Assembly (NCBI RefSeq): GCF_014191255.1
Contig: NZ_JACHWH010000003.1
Coordinates: 687,501 to 751,500 of the forward strand
DNA from: Amycolatopsis bartoniae
GTDB taxonomy: Bacteria; Actinomycetota; Actinomycetes; Mycobacteriales; Pseudonocardiaceae
Length of the DNA: 64,000 nucleotides
Reading direction: 5' to 3'
Position numbers and translations under genes: made by a program
Shown here: positions 37,899-45,857 of the stretch, piece after piece
How positions within the stretch are numbered: position 1 is the first letter of the stretch
Layout of the letters: the number at the start of each line of letters is the position of its first letter
Notes under the pieces: generated by a model
Databases searched by the model: none
What the model was told of the DNA's origin: nothing
What the model saw: the letters and a program-made list of their open reading frames with translations, nothing else

Positions 37899-38660
37899 GT
37901 GACGATGCCGCTGTACGCCTCTCCCGAGCAGTTGATGCGCGAGCGCTCGGAGCTCGCTCGCAAGGGCATCGCGCGCGGGCGCAGTGTCGTCGTGCTGAAG
38001 TACGCGGGTGGCCTGCTGTTCGTGGCCGAGAACCCGTCGACGACGCTGCACAAGTTCTCCGAGATCTACGACCGCATCGGCTTCGCGGCCGTTGGCCGGT
38101 ACAGCGAGTTCGAGAACCTGCGGGTCGCCGGCATCCGGCACGCCGACCTCAAGGGCTACCAGTACGACCGCCGCGACGTCAGCGCCCGCGCGCTGGCCAA
38201 CGCGTACGCCGCCACGCTGGGCAGCATCTTCACCGAGCAGCTCAAGCCGTACGAGGTGGAGATCTGCGTGGCCGAGGTCGGCGCCACCTCGGCCGACGAC
38301 CAGCTGTTCCGGCTGACCTACGACGGGTCGATCTTCGACGAGCCGCAGTTCGTGGTGATGGGCGGGCAGACCGAGCCCATCATCAACAAGCTCAAGGAGG
38401 AGTTCGAGGAGGACGCCGAGCTGGAGCAGGTGCTGCCGATGGCGGTGCGCACGCTGCGCTCGACCTCGCCGAACAACGGCGAGAGCGAACCGGTGAAGCT
38501 GGAGGTCGCGGTGCTCGACCGCAACCGCCCGCGGCGGGCCTTCCGGCGCATCACCGGCGCCGCGCTCGACGCGCTGCTGCCCGCGCCGGAGCCCGAAGCC
38601 GAGAGCGGAGACAAGGCCGAAGGCGGCGAGCAGCCGCAGAACGGCGACAGCGCGAGCTGA
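37899..38660 (+). CDS. prcA: 20S proteasome alpha subunit PrcA
   Basis: Structural subunit forming the outer rings and the gate of the 20S core, to which ARC docks. The 253 residues begin [23 protein letters not shown], the gating N-terminus and H0 helix. Lys and loop residues that accept the ARC GQYL tail lie between subunits and are not assigned individually here. The last 45 residues (after about 208) are acidic and Gly/Ser/Glu-rich and probably disordered. TTTGGAG lies 9 bases before the GTG; an ATG two codons later is possible. A very strong hairpin at 38677 closes the transcript. Confidence 0.97.
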   Translation: MTMPLYASPEQLMRERSELARKGIARGRSVVVLKYAGGLLFVAENPSTTLHKFSEIYDRIGFAAVGRYSEFENLRVAGIRHADLKGYQYDRRDVSARALANAYAATLGSIFTEQLKPYEVEICVAEVGATSADDQLFRLTYDGSIFDEPQFVVMGGQTEPIINKLKEEFEEDAELEQVLPMAVRTLRSTSPNNGESEPVKLEVAVLDRNRPRRAFRRITGAALDALLPAPEPEAESGDKAEGGEQPQNGDSAS

Positions 38661-38676
38661 CCCCGCCGCTGTGACG

Positions 38677-38714
38677 ACGGCTCCGGCCCCGGAAAATTCC
38701 GGGGCCGGAGCCGT
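38677..38714 (+). terminator. Strong terminator hairpin after prcA
   Basis: An 18-base perfect stem (38677-38694 with 38697-38714) around two A residues, with the sequence ACGGCTCCGGCCCC at its base. It begins 17 bases after the prcA stop. No T run follows, as often in GC-rich genomes. It separates dop-pup-prcBA from pafA. Confidence 0.85.
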
Positions 38715-38808
38715 GTCGCGGGCCCGGCGCCGCAGGTGAGCGTGGTCGTTTCGATGATCACGGCGTGTCGCCGCCCGAACGGCGCACCGCTGCGGGGTCG
38801 AAAGCGCC

Positions 38809-38814
38809 TAGCAT
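38809..38814 (+). promoter_or_regulatory. -10 box TAGCAT of pafA, leaderless
   Basis: TAGCAT is followed by 6 bases and the ATG at 38821, giving pafA its own promoter after the strong prcA terminator. Confidence 0.6.
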
Positions 38815-38820
38815 TGAGAG

Positions 38821-40179
38821 ATGCAGCGGCGGATTTTTGGCATCGAGACCGAGTTCGGGGTCACGTGCACCTTCCACGGGCAGCGCCGGCTCTCGCCGGA
38901 CGAGGTCGCCCGGTACCTGTTCCGGCGGGTCGTGTCGTGGGGGCGCTCCTCCAACGTGTTCCTGTCCAACGGCTCCCGGCTCTACCTGGACGTGGGCTCG
39001 CACCCGGAGTACGCGACGGCCGAATGCGACGACCTGGTGCAGCTGGTCACCCACGACAAGGCCGGGGAGCGCATCCTCGAGGACCTGCTCGTGGATGCCG
39101 AGCGGCGGCTCGCCGACGAGGGCATCGGCGGCGACATCTTCCTGTTCAAGAACAACACCGACTCCGCGGGCAACTCCTACGGCTGCCACGAGAACTACCT
39201 GGTCACCCGTGCGGGTGAGTTCTCGCGGATCGCGGATGTGCTGCTGCCCTTTCTGGTGACCCGGCAGCTCATCTGCGGCGCGGGCAAGGTCCTGCAGACC
39301 CCGCGTGGCGCCGTGTACTGCCTGTCCCAGCGGGCGGAGCACATCTGGGAGGGCGTCTCCAGCGCCACCACGCGCTCGCGGCCGATCATCAACACGCGCG
39401 ACGAGCCGCACGCCGACGCCGAGCGGTACCGGCGGCTGCACGTCATCGTGGGCGACTCGAACATGGCCGAGCCGACCACGCTGCTCAAGGTCGGCACCGC
39501 GCACCTGGTGCTGGAGATGATCGAGCAGGGCGTGCAGTTCCGGGACTTCACGCTGGACAACCCGATCCGCGCGATCCGGGAGATCAGCCACGACCTGACC
39601 GGGCGCCGCCCGGTGCGGCTGGCCGGTGGCCGGGAGGCGTCGGCGCTGGACATCCAGCGCGAGTACTACGGCCGCGCGGTGCAGCACGTGAAGGCCAACG
39701 ACTCCGGCCCGGTCGCCGAGCGCGTGATCGAGCTGTGGGGCCGGGCGCTGGACGCGGTCGAGCAGCAGGACTTCTCGAAGATCGACACCGAGATCGACTG
39801 GGCGATCAAGCACCGGCTGGTGGAGCGCTACCGCGACAAGCACAACCTGGACCTGTCCAGCCCGCGGGTGGCGCAGCTCGATCTGGCCTACCACGACATC
39901 CGCCGTGGCCGGGGCATCTTCGACCTGCTGCAGCGCAAGGGCCTGGTGCGGCGCATCACCGACGACGGCGAGATCGAGCTGGCGAAGGACACCCCGCCGC
40001 AGACCACCCGGGCCAAGCTGCGGGGCGACTTCATCGCCGCCGCGCAGGCGGCCGGGCGGGACTTCACGGTCGACTGGGTGCACCTGAAGCTCAACGACCA
40101 GGCGCAGCGCACCGTGCTGTGCAAGGACCCGTTCCGTGCCGTGGACGAGCGCGTCGACCGGCTGATCAGCTCGCTGTAG
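38821..40179 (+). CDS. pafA: Pup-protein ligase PafA
   Basis: Joins the C-terminal glutamate of Pup to substrate lysines with ATP, through a gamma-glutamyl phosphate. The 452 residues share the glutamine-synthetase-like fold with Dop. [13 protein letters not shown] holds the metal-binding glutamates; Asp57 in [12 protein letters not shown] is the catalytic base; [19 protein letters not shown] matches the Dop phosphate loop. It lacks the Dop loop, which tells the two apart. It has its own leaderless promoter and is followed by a terminator hairpin. In this window pafBC is separated from pafA by three inserted genes. Confidence 0.97.
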   Translation: MQRRIFGIETEFGVTCTFHGQRRLSPDEVARYLFRRVVSWGRSSNVFLSNGSRLYLDVGSHPEYATAECDDLVQLVTHDKAGERILEDLLVDAERRLADEGIGGDIFLFKNNTDSAGNSYGCHENYLVTRAGEFSRIADVLLPFLVTRQLICGAGKVLQTPRGAVYCLSQRAEHIWEGVSSATTRSRPIINTRDEPHADAERYRRLHVIVGDSNMAEPTTLLKVGTAHLVLEMIEQGVQFRDFTLDNPIRAIREISHDLTGRRPVRLAGGREASALDIQREYYGRAVQHVKANDSGPVAERVIELWGRALDAVEQQDFSKIDTEIDWAIKHRLVERYRDKHNLDLSSPRVAQLDLAYHDIRRGRGIFDLLQRKGLVRRITDDGEIELAKDTPPQTTRAKLRGDFIAAAQAAGRDFTVDWVHLKLNDQAQRTVLCKDPFRAVDERVDRLISSL

Positions 40180-40189
40180 ATCCGGGCGT

Positions 40190-40218
40190 CCCCTCCTCGG
40201 GAAGATCCGGAGGAGGGG
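40190..40218. terminator. Terminator hairpin between pafA and the monooxygenase gene
   Basis: CCCCTCCTC (40190-40198) pairs with GAGGAGGGG (40210-40218) over an 11-base loop, between two converging genes. Confidence 0.6.
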
Positions 40219-40269
40219 CACGATCCGGAACAGGGGACTGGCCGCGGCGGCGTGAGCGGGAAAGAGCTT

Positions 40270-41790
40270 TCAGGCCGCGGGTGAGTGTGCCGGCGCGCCG
40301 GCCCACCGGTGCAGGGCGGCGTCGAGGCCCGCGGGATCGGCGGTGTCGGTGGCCCAGGCCACCACGCCGTCGGGGCGCACCAGCACCCCGGCCGGGGTGG
40401 CGGGCTCGTCGGTGACGCTGTGCACCCGTCCGGTCCAGGCCGTCGCGATCCGCGCGAACGTGCCGTCCGGAGTGCGGTCGAGCAGCAGGAACCCGCCGTC
40501 GTGGCTGTGGTCGGCCGGCCGGGAGCCGTCGGCCAGCCGCAGGTCCGGCACGAGGCGGCCGGTCAGCGGGTGCTCGCCGGGCAGGTCGGTGCGGTGCGTG
40601 ACGCCGAGGGTCTGCTTGACCGCGTACGTGGTGCCGTCGCGGGTGGCCAGCAGATCGGCGACGACTGCCCGCAGTGCGGCCGACTTGGCGTCGCCGCGCA
40701 GGATCCCGATCTGGGCCCGGGTCCAGTCCAGCACCCAGGCGCCGACCGGACGGCGCTCGGTCTCGTAGGTGTCGAGCAGCTCTTCGGAGGCCCATCCCGC
40801 GACCACGGCGCCGAGCTTCCATCCGAGGTTCATCGCGTCGCCGACCCCGAGGTTGAGCCCCTGCCCGCCGAACGGCGGGTGCACGTGCGCGGCGTCACCG
40901 GCGAGGAGGACCCGTCCGGACCGGTAGGCCGCGGCCTGGCGGGTGTTGTCGCTCCAGCGGGTCGGCGTGGCGCGCAATGCGGTCAGCGTGACGTCGGTGC
41001 CCGAGACCCGGCGCAGGCTGGCCTGCACCTCTTCGAGGGTGACGGGCGCCGAGCGGTCGGCGAACGAGGTGTCGAAGTCCAGCGTGACCAGGCGGCCGGG
41101 CTGCGGCCCGTAGCGGTACGTGCCGCGGGACGACCACACCCAGCCCTCGGTGAGCTTCCGCGGATCGGCGATGTCGGCCACCGCCTGGTAGCCCGTGAGC
41201 TCCGGATCGGTGCCGGGGAAGGCGATGCCCGCCAGGCGGCGCACGGTGCTGTGGCCGCCGTCGCAGCCGGCCAGCCAACCGGTGCGCACGCCACCGGCTG
41301 TGGTGCCGACGACCACGCCGTCACCCGTGTCGTCGAGCGCGGTGACCTCCACCCCGCGGTGCACCGGGACGCCGAGCCGGGCGACGTGCTCGGCGAGCAG
41401 TGCCTCCAGCCGGGGCTGCGGCACGATCCGCGTCCCGCCGGCCGTGGCGTAGGCGGCGAGGTCGGGATCGGACCAGTCCACGAGGTCGGCGTCGAGGACC
41501 ATGCCCGCGAAGTGCCCGGTCAACCGCGACCCGGCGGCCCGCCCGTCACCCGCCGGCGAGCTCATCCGTTCGAGCGCCTCCCGCTGCACCTGTTCGGCGG
41601 CGGGCAGCAGGCCACGCCGGTCGAGGGTCACGGCCGTCGGCACCGTGATCCCCTGCGCCTTCATCGCCTGGTCCGGCTCGGCCCGCCGTTCGAGCACCTG
41701 CACCGTCGCCCCGGCGAGCGCCAGCTCCGCGGCGAGCACGAGGCCCACCGGCCCGGCGCCGACCACGGTCACGTCTGAGTCCGTCTCCAT
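40270..41790 (-). CDS. FAD-dependent aromatic hydroxylase (PHBH/polyketide hydroxylase type)
   Basis: A 506-residue class A flavoprotein monooxygenase. The N-terminal FAD motif is VVGAGPVGLVLAAELA, the DG motif CDGGHSTVRRLAG, and the GD motif LLAGDAAHVHPPFGGQGLN. A C-terminal thioredoxin-like domain (after about 380) is typical of phenol and polyketide hydroxylases. It uses NAD(P)H and oxygen to hydroxylate aromatic compounds, or detoxifies drugs as rifampicin and tetracycline monooxygenases do. The ATG at 41790 follows TTGACA-N17-TAGAAC on the minus strand. A TetR gene is divergent with a shared operator, so the enzyme is probably substrate-induced. Confidence 0.92.
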   Translation of the reverse strand: METDSDVTVVGAGPVGLVLAAELALAGATVQVLERRAEPDQAMKAQGITVPTAVTLDRRGLLPAAEQVQREALERMSSPAGDGRAAGSRLTGHFAGMVLDADLVDWSDPDLAAYATAGGTRIVPQPRLEALLAEHVARLGVPVHRGVEVTALDDTGDGVVVGTTAGGVRTGWLAGCDGGHSTVRRLAGIAFPGTDPELTGYQAVADIADPRKLTEGWVWSSRGTYRYGPQPGRLVTLDFDTSFADRSAPVTLEEVQASLRRVSGTDVTLTALRATPTRWSDNTRQAAAYRSGRVLLAGDAAHVHPPFGGQGLNLGVGDAMNLGWKLGAVVAGWASEELLDTYETERRPVGAWVLDWTRAQIGILRGDAKSAALRAVVADLLATRDGTTYAVKQTLGVTHRTDLPGEHPLTGRLVPDLRLADGSRPADHSHDGGFLLLDRTPDGTFARIATAWTGRVHSVTDEPATPAGVLVRPDGVVAWATDTADPAGLDAALHRWAGAPAHSPAA

Positions 41791-41837
41791 CACGAACGCC
41801 GTTCTACTTACGAACGGTGTTCGTGTCAAGTTATAGT
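41791..41837. promoter_or_regulatory. TetR operator with divergent promoters
   Basis: CACGAACGCCGTTC (41791-41804) and GAACGGTGTTCGTG (41812-41825) are 14-base arms with one mismatch and a 7-base centre; each arm is itself GAAC-N3-GTTC. Minus strand: TTGACA (41829-41824), 17 bases, TAGAAC (41806-41801) for the hydroxylase. Plus strand: TATAGT (41832-41837), 6 bases, GTG of the TetR gene. The operator covers the hydroxylase promoter. Confidence 0.75.
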
Positions 41838-41843
41838 GGCCCC

Positions 41844-42560
41844 GTGAACCCCCGAGAGCGACGCGCGGCGCGTCACCAGCCGTCGGCCGCCGAGAGCACC
41901 GGACCGCGGCGCCGCAAGGCCCCGATCACCGTGGACCTGGTCGTCGACACCGCGCTCGGGCTCGTCGCGGCGGAGGGCTACGAGGCGCTGACCATGCGGC
42001 GGCTGGCCACGGCGCTCGACACCGGGCCCGCCTCGCTCTACGCCCACGTGGTGAACAAGGCCGACCTCGACGAGCTGCTCATCGGGCGGTTGTGTGCCGA
42101 GCTGGTCCTCCCCGAGCCCGATCCGGCGGCCTGGCGGGAGCAGGTCCGCGGCGTGTGCGGGCGGCTGCGTGACCAGTACCTGAAGTACCCCGGCATCTCG
42201 CGCGCCGCGTTCGCGATGGCCCCCACCAACGTCGACATCCTGCGGGTGGGCGAGGGGATGCTGGCGATCCTGCTCGCCGGCGGGGTCGCGCCGCAGGCCG
42301 CGGCCTGGGCCGTCGACGCCCTCCTGCTGTACGTGGCGGCTTACTGCCTCGAAGTGTCGGTGGCGCGGCAGCGGGCCACGCAGGACGACGCCGTGTGGGT
42401 CCTCGACCGGGAGGAGCTGCGACAGCGGCTGACCGCGCTGCCCGCCGCGACCTTCCCCCACACCACGCGCCATGCCGTGGAGCTCACCGCGGGCGAGGGC
42501 CACGACCGGTTCGGCTTCACCCTCGACCTGATGCTCGACGGCCTGGCCCGCCGGGGCTGA
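41844..42560 (+). CDS. TetR-family regulator (TetR_C class)
   Basis: A 238-residue regulator with a basic leader (about 1-30), helix-turn-helix at about 35-78 (LGLVAAEGYEALTMRRLATALDTGPASLYAHVVNKADL) and a TetR_C_1-type ligand domain. It is divergent from the aromatic hydroxylase with a long inverted repeat between, the same plan as tetR-tetX-like and other inducible pairs. The GTG at 41844 follows a TATAGT -10 box by 6 bases, so the mRNA is leaderless; a longer frame from 41817 would start inside the operator. The ligand is probably the hydroxylase substrate. Confidence 0.92.
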   Translation: MNPRERRAARHQPSAAESTGPRRRKAPITVDLVVDTALGLVAAEGYEALTMRRLATALDTGPASLYAHVVNKADLDELLIGRLCAELVLPEPDPAAWREQVRGVCGRLRDQYLKYPGISRAAFAMAPTNVDILRVGEGMLAILLAGGVAPQAAAWAVDALLLYVAAYCLEVSVARQRATQDDAVWVLDREELRQRLTALPAATFPHTTRHAVELTAGEGHDRFGFTLDLMLDGLARRG

Positions 42561-42566
42561 GCAGTC

Positions 42567-43265
42567 CTACAGCTCCTGACCGGTCGGACGCAGGACGATC
42601 TCGTTCACGTCCACCGACGGCGGCTGGTCGAGGGCGTAGCAGACGGCGCGGGCGACGTCGTCGGGGTCGAGCATCGGCTTGCGCCGCATCTCCTCGTAGA
42701 TCAGGTCGGTCTCCACGATGCCCGGCTGCAGCAGCGTGACCCGCACGCCGGTGCCGACGGCCTCCTCGCGGATCGACCCCGCGAGGCCCGTCACCGCCCA
42801 CTTCGTCGCCGAGTACAGGTTCGCGCGGCGGATGTGCCGCCCGGCGACCGAACCGGTCAGGACGAGGTGACCGCGGGTCTCCGCGAGCGCGGGCAGCACC
42901 GCGCGGGCGGTGATCGCCGTGCCGTACACGTTCGTCAGCACCATCTCCCGCCACTGCTCGGGATCGGTGCCGCCGTTGCCGAAGAACGACACCGGCAGCA
43001 TCTGCCCGGCGTTCGCGAACGCCGCGTCCAGCCGCCCGAACCGCTCCCGGGCCGCGGCGACGGCGCCGGAGATTTCGCTCCACTGGGCCACATCCGCCGC
43101 CACCGCCAGCGTCCGCTCCGGTCCCAGCTCCGCGACCAGCGGCGCCAGGCTTTCCGCCGACCGGGAGACCAGCACCAGGCGCCAGCCCGCGGCCGCCGCC
43201 CGCCGGGCCGTCGCGGCCCCCAGTCCCCGGGACGCACCGGTGATCAACAGCGTTCGTTCGGTCAT
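42567..43265 (-). CDS. Short-chain dehydrogenase/reductase
   Basis: A 232-residue classical SDR: TGASRGLG cofactor motif, FANAG at the NNAG position, Ser in TGSVAG and Tyr-x3-Lys in YSATK. Arg after beta strand 2 (VSRSAESL) favours NADP(H). It resembles YdfG/clavaldehyde-type reductases acting on hydroxyacids or aldehydes. Its 3' end meets the TetR gene 6 bases away. The ATG at 43265 has TAAATT (43274-43279, minus strand) 8 bases upstream. It is divergent from pafB with 73 bases between starts. Confidence 0.9.
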   Translation of the reverse strand: MTERTLLITGASRGLGAATARRAAAAGWRLVLVSRSAESLAPLVAELGPERTLAVAADVAQWSEISGAVAAARERFGRLDAAFANAGQMLPVSFFGNGGTDPEQWREMVLTNVYGTAITARAVLPALAETRGHLVLTGSVAGRHIRRANLYSATKWAVTGLAGSIREEAVGTGVRVTLLQPGIVETDLIYEEMRRKPMLDPDDVARAVCYALDQPPSVDVNEIVLRPTGQEL

Positions 43266-43325
43266 GAGTTCGAAATTTACGGCGTGTAATGGCCGGACCT
43301 CCGCCGGGGCCGCGCGGAGGCGGGC

Positions 43326-43331
43326 TACTGT
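43326..43331 (+). promoter_or_regulatory. -10 box TACTGT of pafBC, leaderless
   Basis: TACTGT is followed by 7 bases and the GTG at 43339, deciding against the GTG at 43330, which overlaps the box. CCTCCGC (43298-43304) and GCGGAGG (43314-43320) form an inverted repeat just upstream. Confidence 0.55.
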
Positions 43332-43338
43332 GTTCTCC

Positions 43339-44322
43339 GTGTCCACCGCCCGCGCCGAGCGCCTGGTCAACCTCGTGCTGGCCCTGCTGTCCACCCGGCA
43401 GTACCTCACCGCCGAGCGGATCCGCGGAATCGTGCCCGGGTACGCCGACGCGGCCAGCGACGAGGCGTTCTCGCGCATGTTCGAGCGGGACAAGACCGAG
43501 CTGCGCGAGCTAGGAATCCCGCTGGAGGTCGGCCGCAACTCGGTGTTCGACCCCAGCGACGGCTACCGCATCGCGCGCCGCGACTACGAGCTGGGCGAGA
43601 TCGAGCTGGCGCCCGACGAGGCCGCCGCGGTCGGGCTCGCCGTGCGCCTGTGGGACTCGCCCGAGCTCACCGGGCAGGCGCAGGGCGCGCTGGTCAAGCT
43701 CCGGGCGGCGGGCGTGGAGGTCGACCACACGGCGCCGCCGGTCGTCGAGTCCCGGGTGCGCACCGAGCCCGCGTTCTCGCCCCTGCTCGCGGCCGTGCAG
43801 CGGCGGCAGGCGGTGTGCTTCGACTACCGCCGCTCCGGCTCGCCGGAACGGCTCACCCGCACCCTCGAACCGTGGGGCGTGGTGTCGTGGCGCGCCCGCT
43901 GGTACGTGGTGGGGCACGACCGCGACCGCGGCGCGCCCCGCTGCTTCCGCCTGTCGCGGATCGTGGGGGAGGTGCGCACGGTCGGCGCGCCCGGCGAGGT
44001 GGACCGGCCGGCGGACGTGAACCTGCTGGAGTTCGTCGCGGGCAGCAGCGGCGGCACCGAACCGGCACCGGTCGCCACCGCGAAGCTGTGGATCGCCGAT
44101 CGCCGCGCGGCGGGCGTGCGGCGGCGCGCGAAGCTGACCGGGCGCCTGACGGTCGACGGCATCGAGGGCGACCTCGCCGAGCTGGAGCTGTACTACCCGG
44201 AGAGCGCGGCGGACTGGATCGCCGGGCACGGCCCGGACGTGCTGGTGCTCGAACCGGACGTGCTGGCCAAGGCCGTGCACGAGCGGCTGCGCGCCATCAC
44301 GGGGGAGGACGCGCCCGCATGA
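43339..44322 (+). CDS. pafB: WYL-domain transcription activator subunit PafB
   Basis: PafB and PafC form a heterodimer that activates DNA-damage genes from RecA-NDp promoters, independent of LexA. The 327 residues have an N-terminal winged helix (about 1-70, LVNLVLALLSTRQYLTAERI), a WYL domain at about 150-235 with WRARWYVVGHDRDRGAPRCFRLSRI, and a WCX domain at the end. It overlaps pafC by 4 bases (ATGA). In most actinobacteria pafBC directly follows pafA; here a hydroxylase, a TetR and an SDR gene lie between. The GTG at 43339 follows the -10 box by 7 bases. Confidence 0.95.
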   Translation: MSTARAERLVNLVLALLSTRQYLTAERIRGIVPGYADAASDEAFSRMFERDKTELRELGIPLEVGRNSVFDPSDGYRIARRDYELGEIELAPDEAAAVGLAVRLWDSPELTGQAQGALVKLRAAGVEVDHTAPPVVESRVRTEPAFSPLLAAVQRRQAVCFDYRRSGSPERLTRTLEPWGVVSWRARWYVVGHDRDRGAPRCFRLSRIVGEVRTVGAPGEVDRPADVNLLEFVAGSSGGTEPAPVATAKLWIADRRAAGVRRRAKLTGRLTVDGIEGDLAELELYYPESAADWIAGHGPDVLVLEPDVLAKAVHERLRAITGEDAPA

Positions 44323-45299
44323 CCACCGCCACCGACCGGATGCCGCGCCTGCTCGCGCTGGTGCCGTACCTGCTCGCCCGCCCGGGCATCCGCATCGACG
44401 ACGCGGCACGGGACTTCGGCGTCACCCCGAAACAGCTGCGCCGCGACCTGGAGCTGCTGTGGATGTGCGGGCTGCCCGGCTACGGGCCGGGCGACCTGAT
44501 CGACCTGTCCTTCGCCGGGGACACCGTCACGGTCACGTTCGACGCCGGGATGAACCGGCCACTGCGGCTGACCGGCGGGGAGGCCACCGCGCTGCTGGTC
44601 GCGCTGCGGGCGCTCGCCGAGACGCCGGGTCTGCTCGACACCGACGCGGTGCGCCGCGCGATCGCCAAGATCGAGTCCGCCGCGGGGCAGGCGCAGCCGT
44701 CCGGGGTCGTCGTCGGCCTCGGCGTCCGCGAGGGGGAGAAGACCGCGCACACCCGCGGTGTCGTGCAGCGGGCGCTGCAGGCGAAGCGGGCGCTGCGCAT
44801 CCGGTACTACACCGCGTCGCGCGACGAGATCACCGAGCGGACCGTCGACCCGATGCGGCTGCTGATCGTGCAGGCCGTCGGCTACCTGGAGGCGTGGTGC
44901 CGCCGGGCCGAGGGCGTGCGGCTGTTCCGCCTCGACCGGATCGACGACGTGCGGGTGCTCGACGAGCCGGCCGCGCCGCCGCCCACGGCCCGGCCCACCG
45001 ACCTGACCGACGGGGTGTTCGCCGCGCGCCCCGGCCAGCGTGCCGCGGAGCTGGTGCTCGACCCCGACGCGCGCTGGGTGGCGGAGTACTACCCGTGCGA
45101 GGAGCTCGCCGAGCTGCCGGGCGGGCGGCTGCGGGTGCGGATGCGGTACGGAGACGAGTCCTGGATGGTGCGTCTCGTGCTCAGCCTCGGCGGGGACGCG
45201 CGGGTGGAAAGCCCGCCTGACCTGGCCGAAGCGGCCCGTCGCCGGGCCGCCGACGCGCTGGCGCGGGCTCGTCACCTTCCGTCAACCTTGAGCCAGTAG
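44319..45299 (+). CDS. pafC: WYL-domain transcription activator subunit PafC
   Basis: Partner of PafB, with the same order: winged helix (about 5-60, ALVPYLLARPGIRIDDAARDFGVTPKQLRRDLELL), WYL domain (about 145-215, LLIVQAVGYLEAWCRRAEGVRLFRLDRI) and WCX domain. The WYL domain is thought to sense single-stranded or damaged DNA by ligand binding. The ATG overlaps the pafB stop (ATGA), ensuring matched amounts of both subunits. Its stop codon overlaps the -10 box of the next gene. Length 326 aa is normal. Confidence 0.95.
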   Translation: MTTATDRMPRLLALVPYLLARPGIRIDDAARDFGVTPKQLRRDLELLWMCGLPGYGPGDLIDLSFAGDTVTVTFDAGMNRPLRLTGGEATALLVALRALAETPGLLDTDAVRRAIAKIESAAGQAQPSGVVVGLGVREGEKTAHTRGVVQRALQAKRALRIRYYTASRDEITERTVDPMRLLIVQAVGYLEAWCRRAEGVRLFRLDRIDDVRVLDEPAAPPPTARPTDLTDGVFAARPGQRAAELVLDPDARWVAEYYPCEELAELPGGRLRVRMRYGDESWMVRLVLSLGGDARVESPPDLAEAARRRAADALARARHLPSTLSQ

Positions 45300-45302
45300 G
45301 GT
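45297..45302 (+). promoter_or_regulatory. -10 box TAGGGT overlapping the pafC stop codon
   Basis: The TAG stop of pafC is the first half of TAGGGT, which is followed by 6 bases and the GTG at 45309. Confidence 0.5.
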
Positions 45303-45308
45303 GACGCC

Positions 45309-45521
45309 GTGTCGTACCTGCCGAGCATCGTGCTCGCCGTCGTGGGCCTGGTTCTGCTGGCCGTTCTCCTCATTGCGGTATCCAGGGGCTTGCGCCGCTT
45401 CCGCTCGGCGATGAGCATGGTCAGGACGAGTACGAGTGAGCGCACCGGACTGCTCAGGGCGCGCTCCGCCGGGGTGCGGGTGGCGCTGGAGCAGCGTCGG
45501 CGCACTTCGGACAACCAGTAG
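45309..45521 (+). CDS. Small single-pass membrane protein between pafC and tatA
   Basis: A 70-residue protein with one membrane segment at about residues 5-25 ([21 protein letters not shown]), followed by a basic cytoplasmic part rich in Arg and Ser. It looks superficially like TatA but lacks the Phe-Gly hinge and has a basic rather than acidic tail, so it is not a TatB. It lies 10 bases after pafC and 31 bases before tatA and has its own leaderless -10 box. The same position is usually empty or different in mycobacteria as I recall. Function unknown. Confidence 0.72.
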   Translation: MSYLPSIVLAVVGLVLLAVLLIAVSRGLRRFRSAMSMVRTSTSERTGLLRARSAGVRVALEQRRRTSDNQ

Positions 45522-45552
45522 CATTGGGCAAGAGACGAGAAGGAGGCCACTC

Positions 45553-45837
45553 ATGCTGAACGGGTTGCAGCCGTGGCACTTGATCATTTTGGTGCTGATC
45601 GTGGTTCTGCTGTTCGGTGCCAAGCGGCTTCCCGACGCCGCGCGGTCCATCGGCAAGTCCATGAAGATCTTCAAGGCCGAGACCAAGGACATGCACAACG
45701 AGTCCGCGGCCGAGCCGGAGAAGCGTGAGCTGCCCGCCGCCACCGCCCAGTCCGCCGCCGACCAGCAGGTCGCGGAGCTGCAGCGCCAGCTCGACGAGCT
45801 GAAGAGGCAGCAAGAGCAGCAGAAGCACGCCAGCTGA
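45553..45837 (+). CDS. tatA: Sec-independent translocase subunit TatA
   Basis: A 94-residue TatA: membrane helix at about residues 8-22 ([14 protein letters not shown]), the [14 protein letters not shown] hinge and amphipathic helix, then an acidic, Gln-rich tail that ends in a coiled-coil-like EQQKHAS. TatA oligomers form the pore for folded Tat substrates, with TatC as receptor. AAGGAGG lies 6 bases before the ATG. It is followed by tatC 20 bases later; a tatB gene is not in the window, as is usual. Confidence 0.95.
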   Translation: MLNGLQPWHLIILVLIVVLLFGAKRLPDAARSIGKSMKIFKAETKDMHNESAAEPEKRELPAATAQSAADQQVAELQRQLDELKRQQEQQKHAS

Positions 45838-45857
45838 GGCGGACAGGAACCGGACCA

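Noticed and set aside
41811-41823. LexA SOS box (GAAC-N4-GTTC)
   Set aside because: Both GAAC/GTTC pairs here have a 3-base centre, and together they form a larger TetR-style inverted repeat between divergent genes.
45309-45521. TatB
   Set aside because: One N-terminal helix is present but the Gly hinge and the amphipathic acidic helix are missing and the tail is basic.
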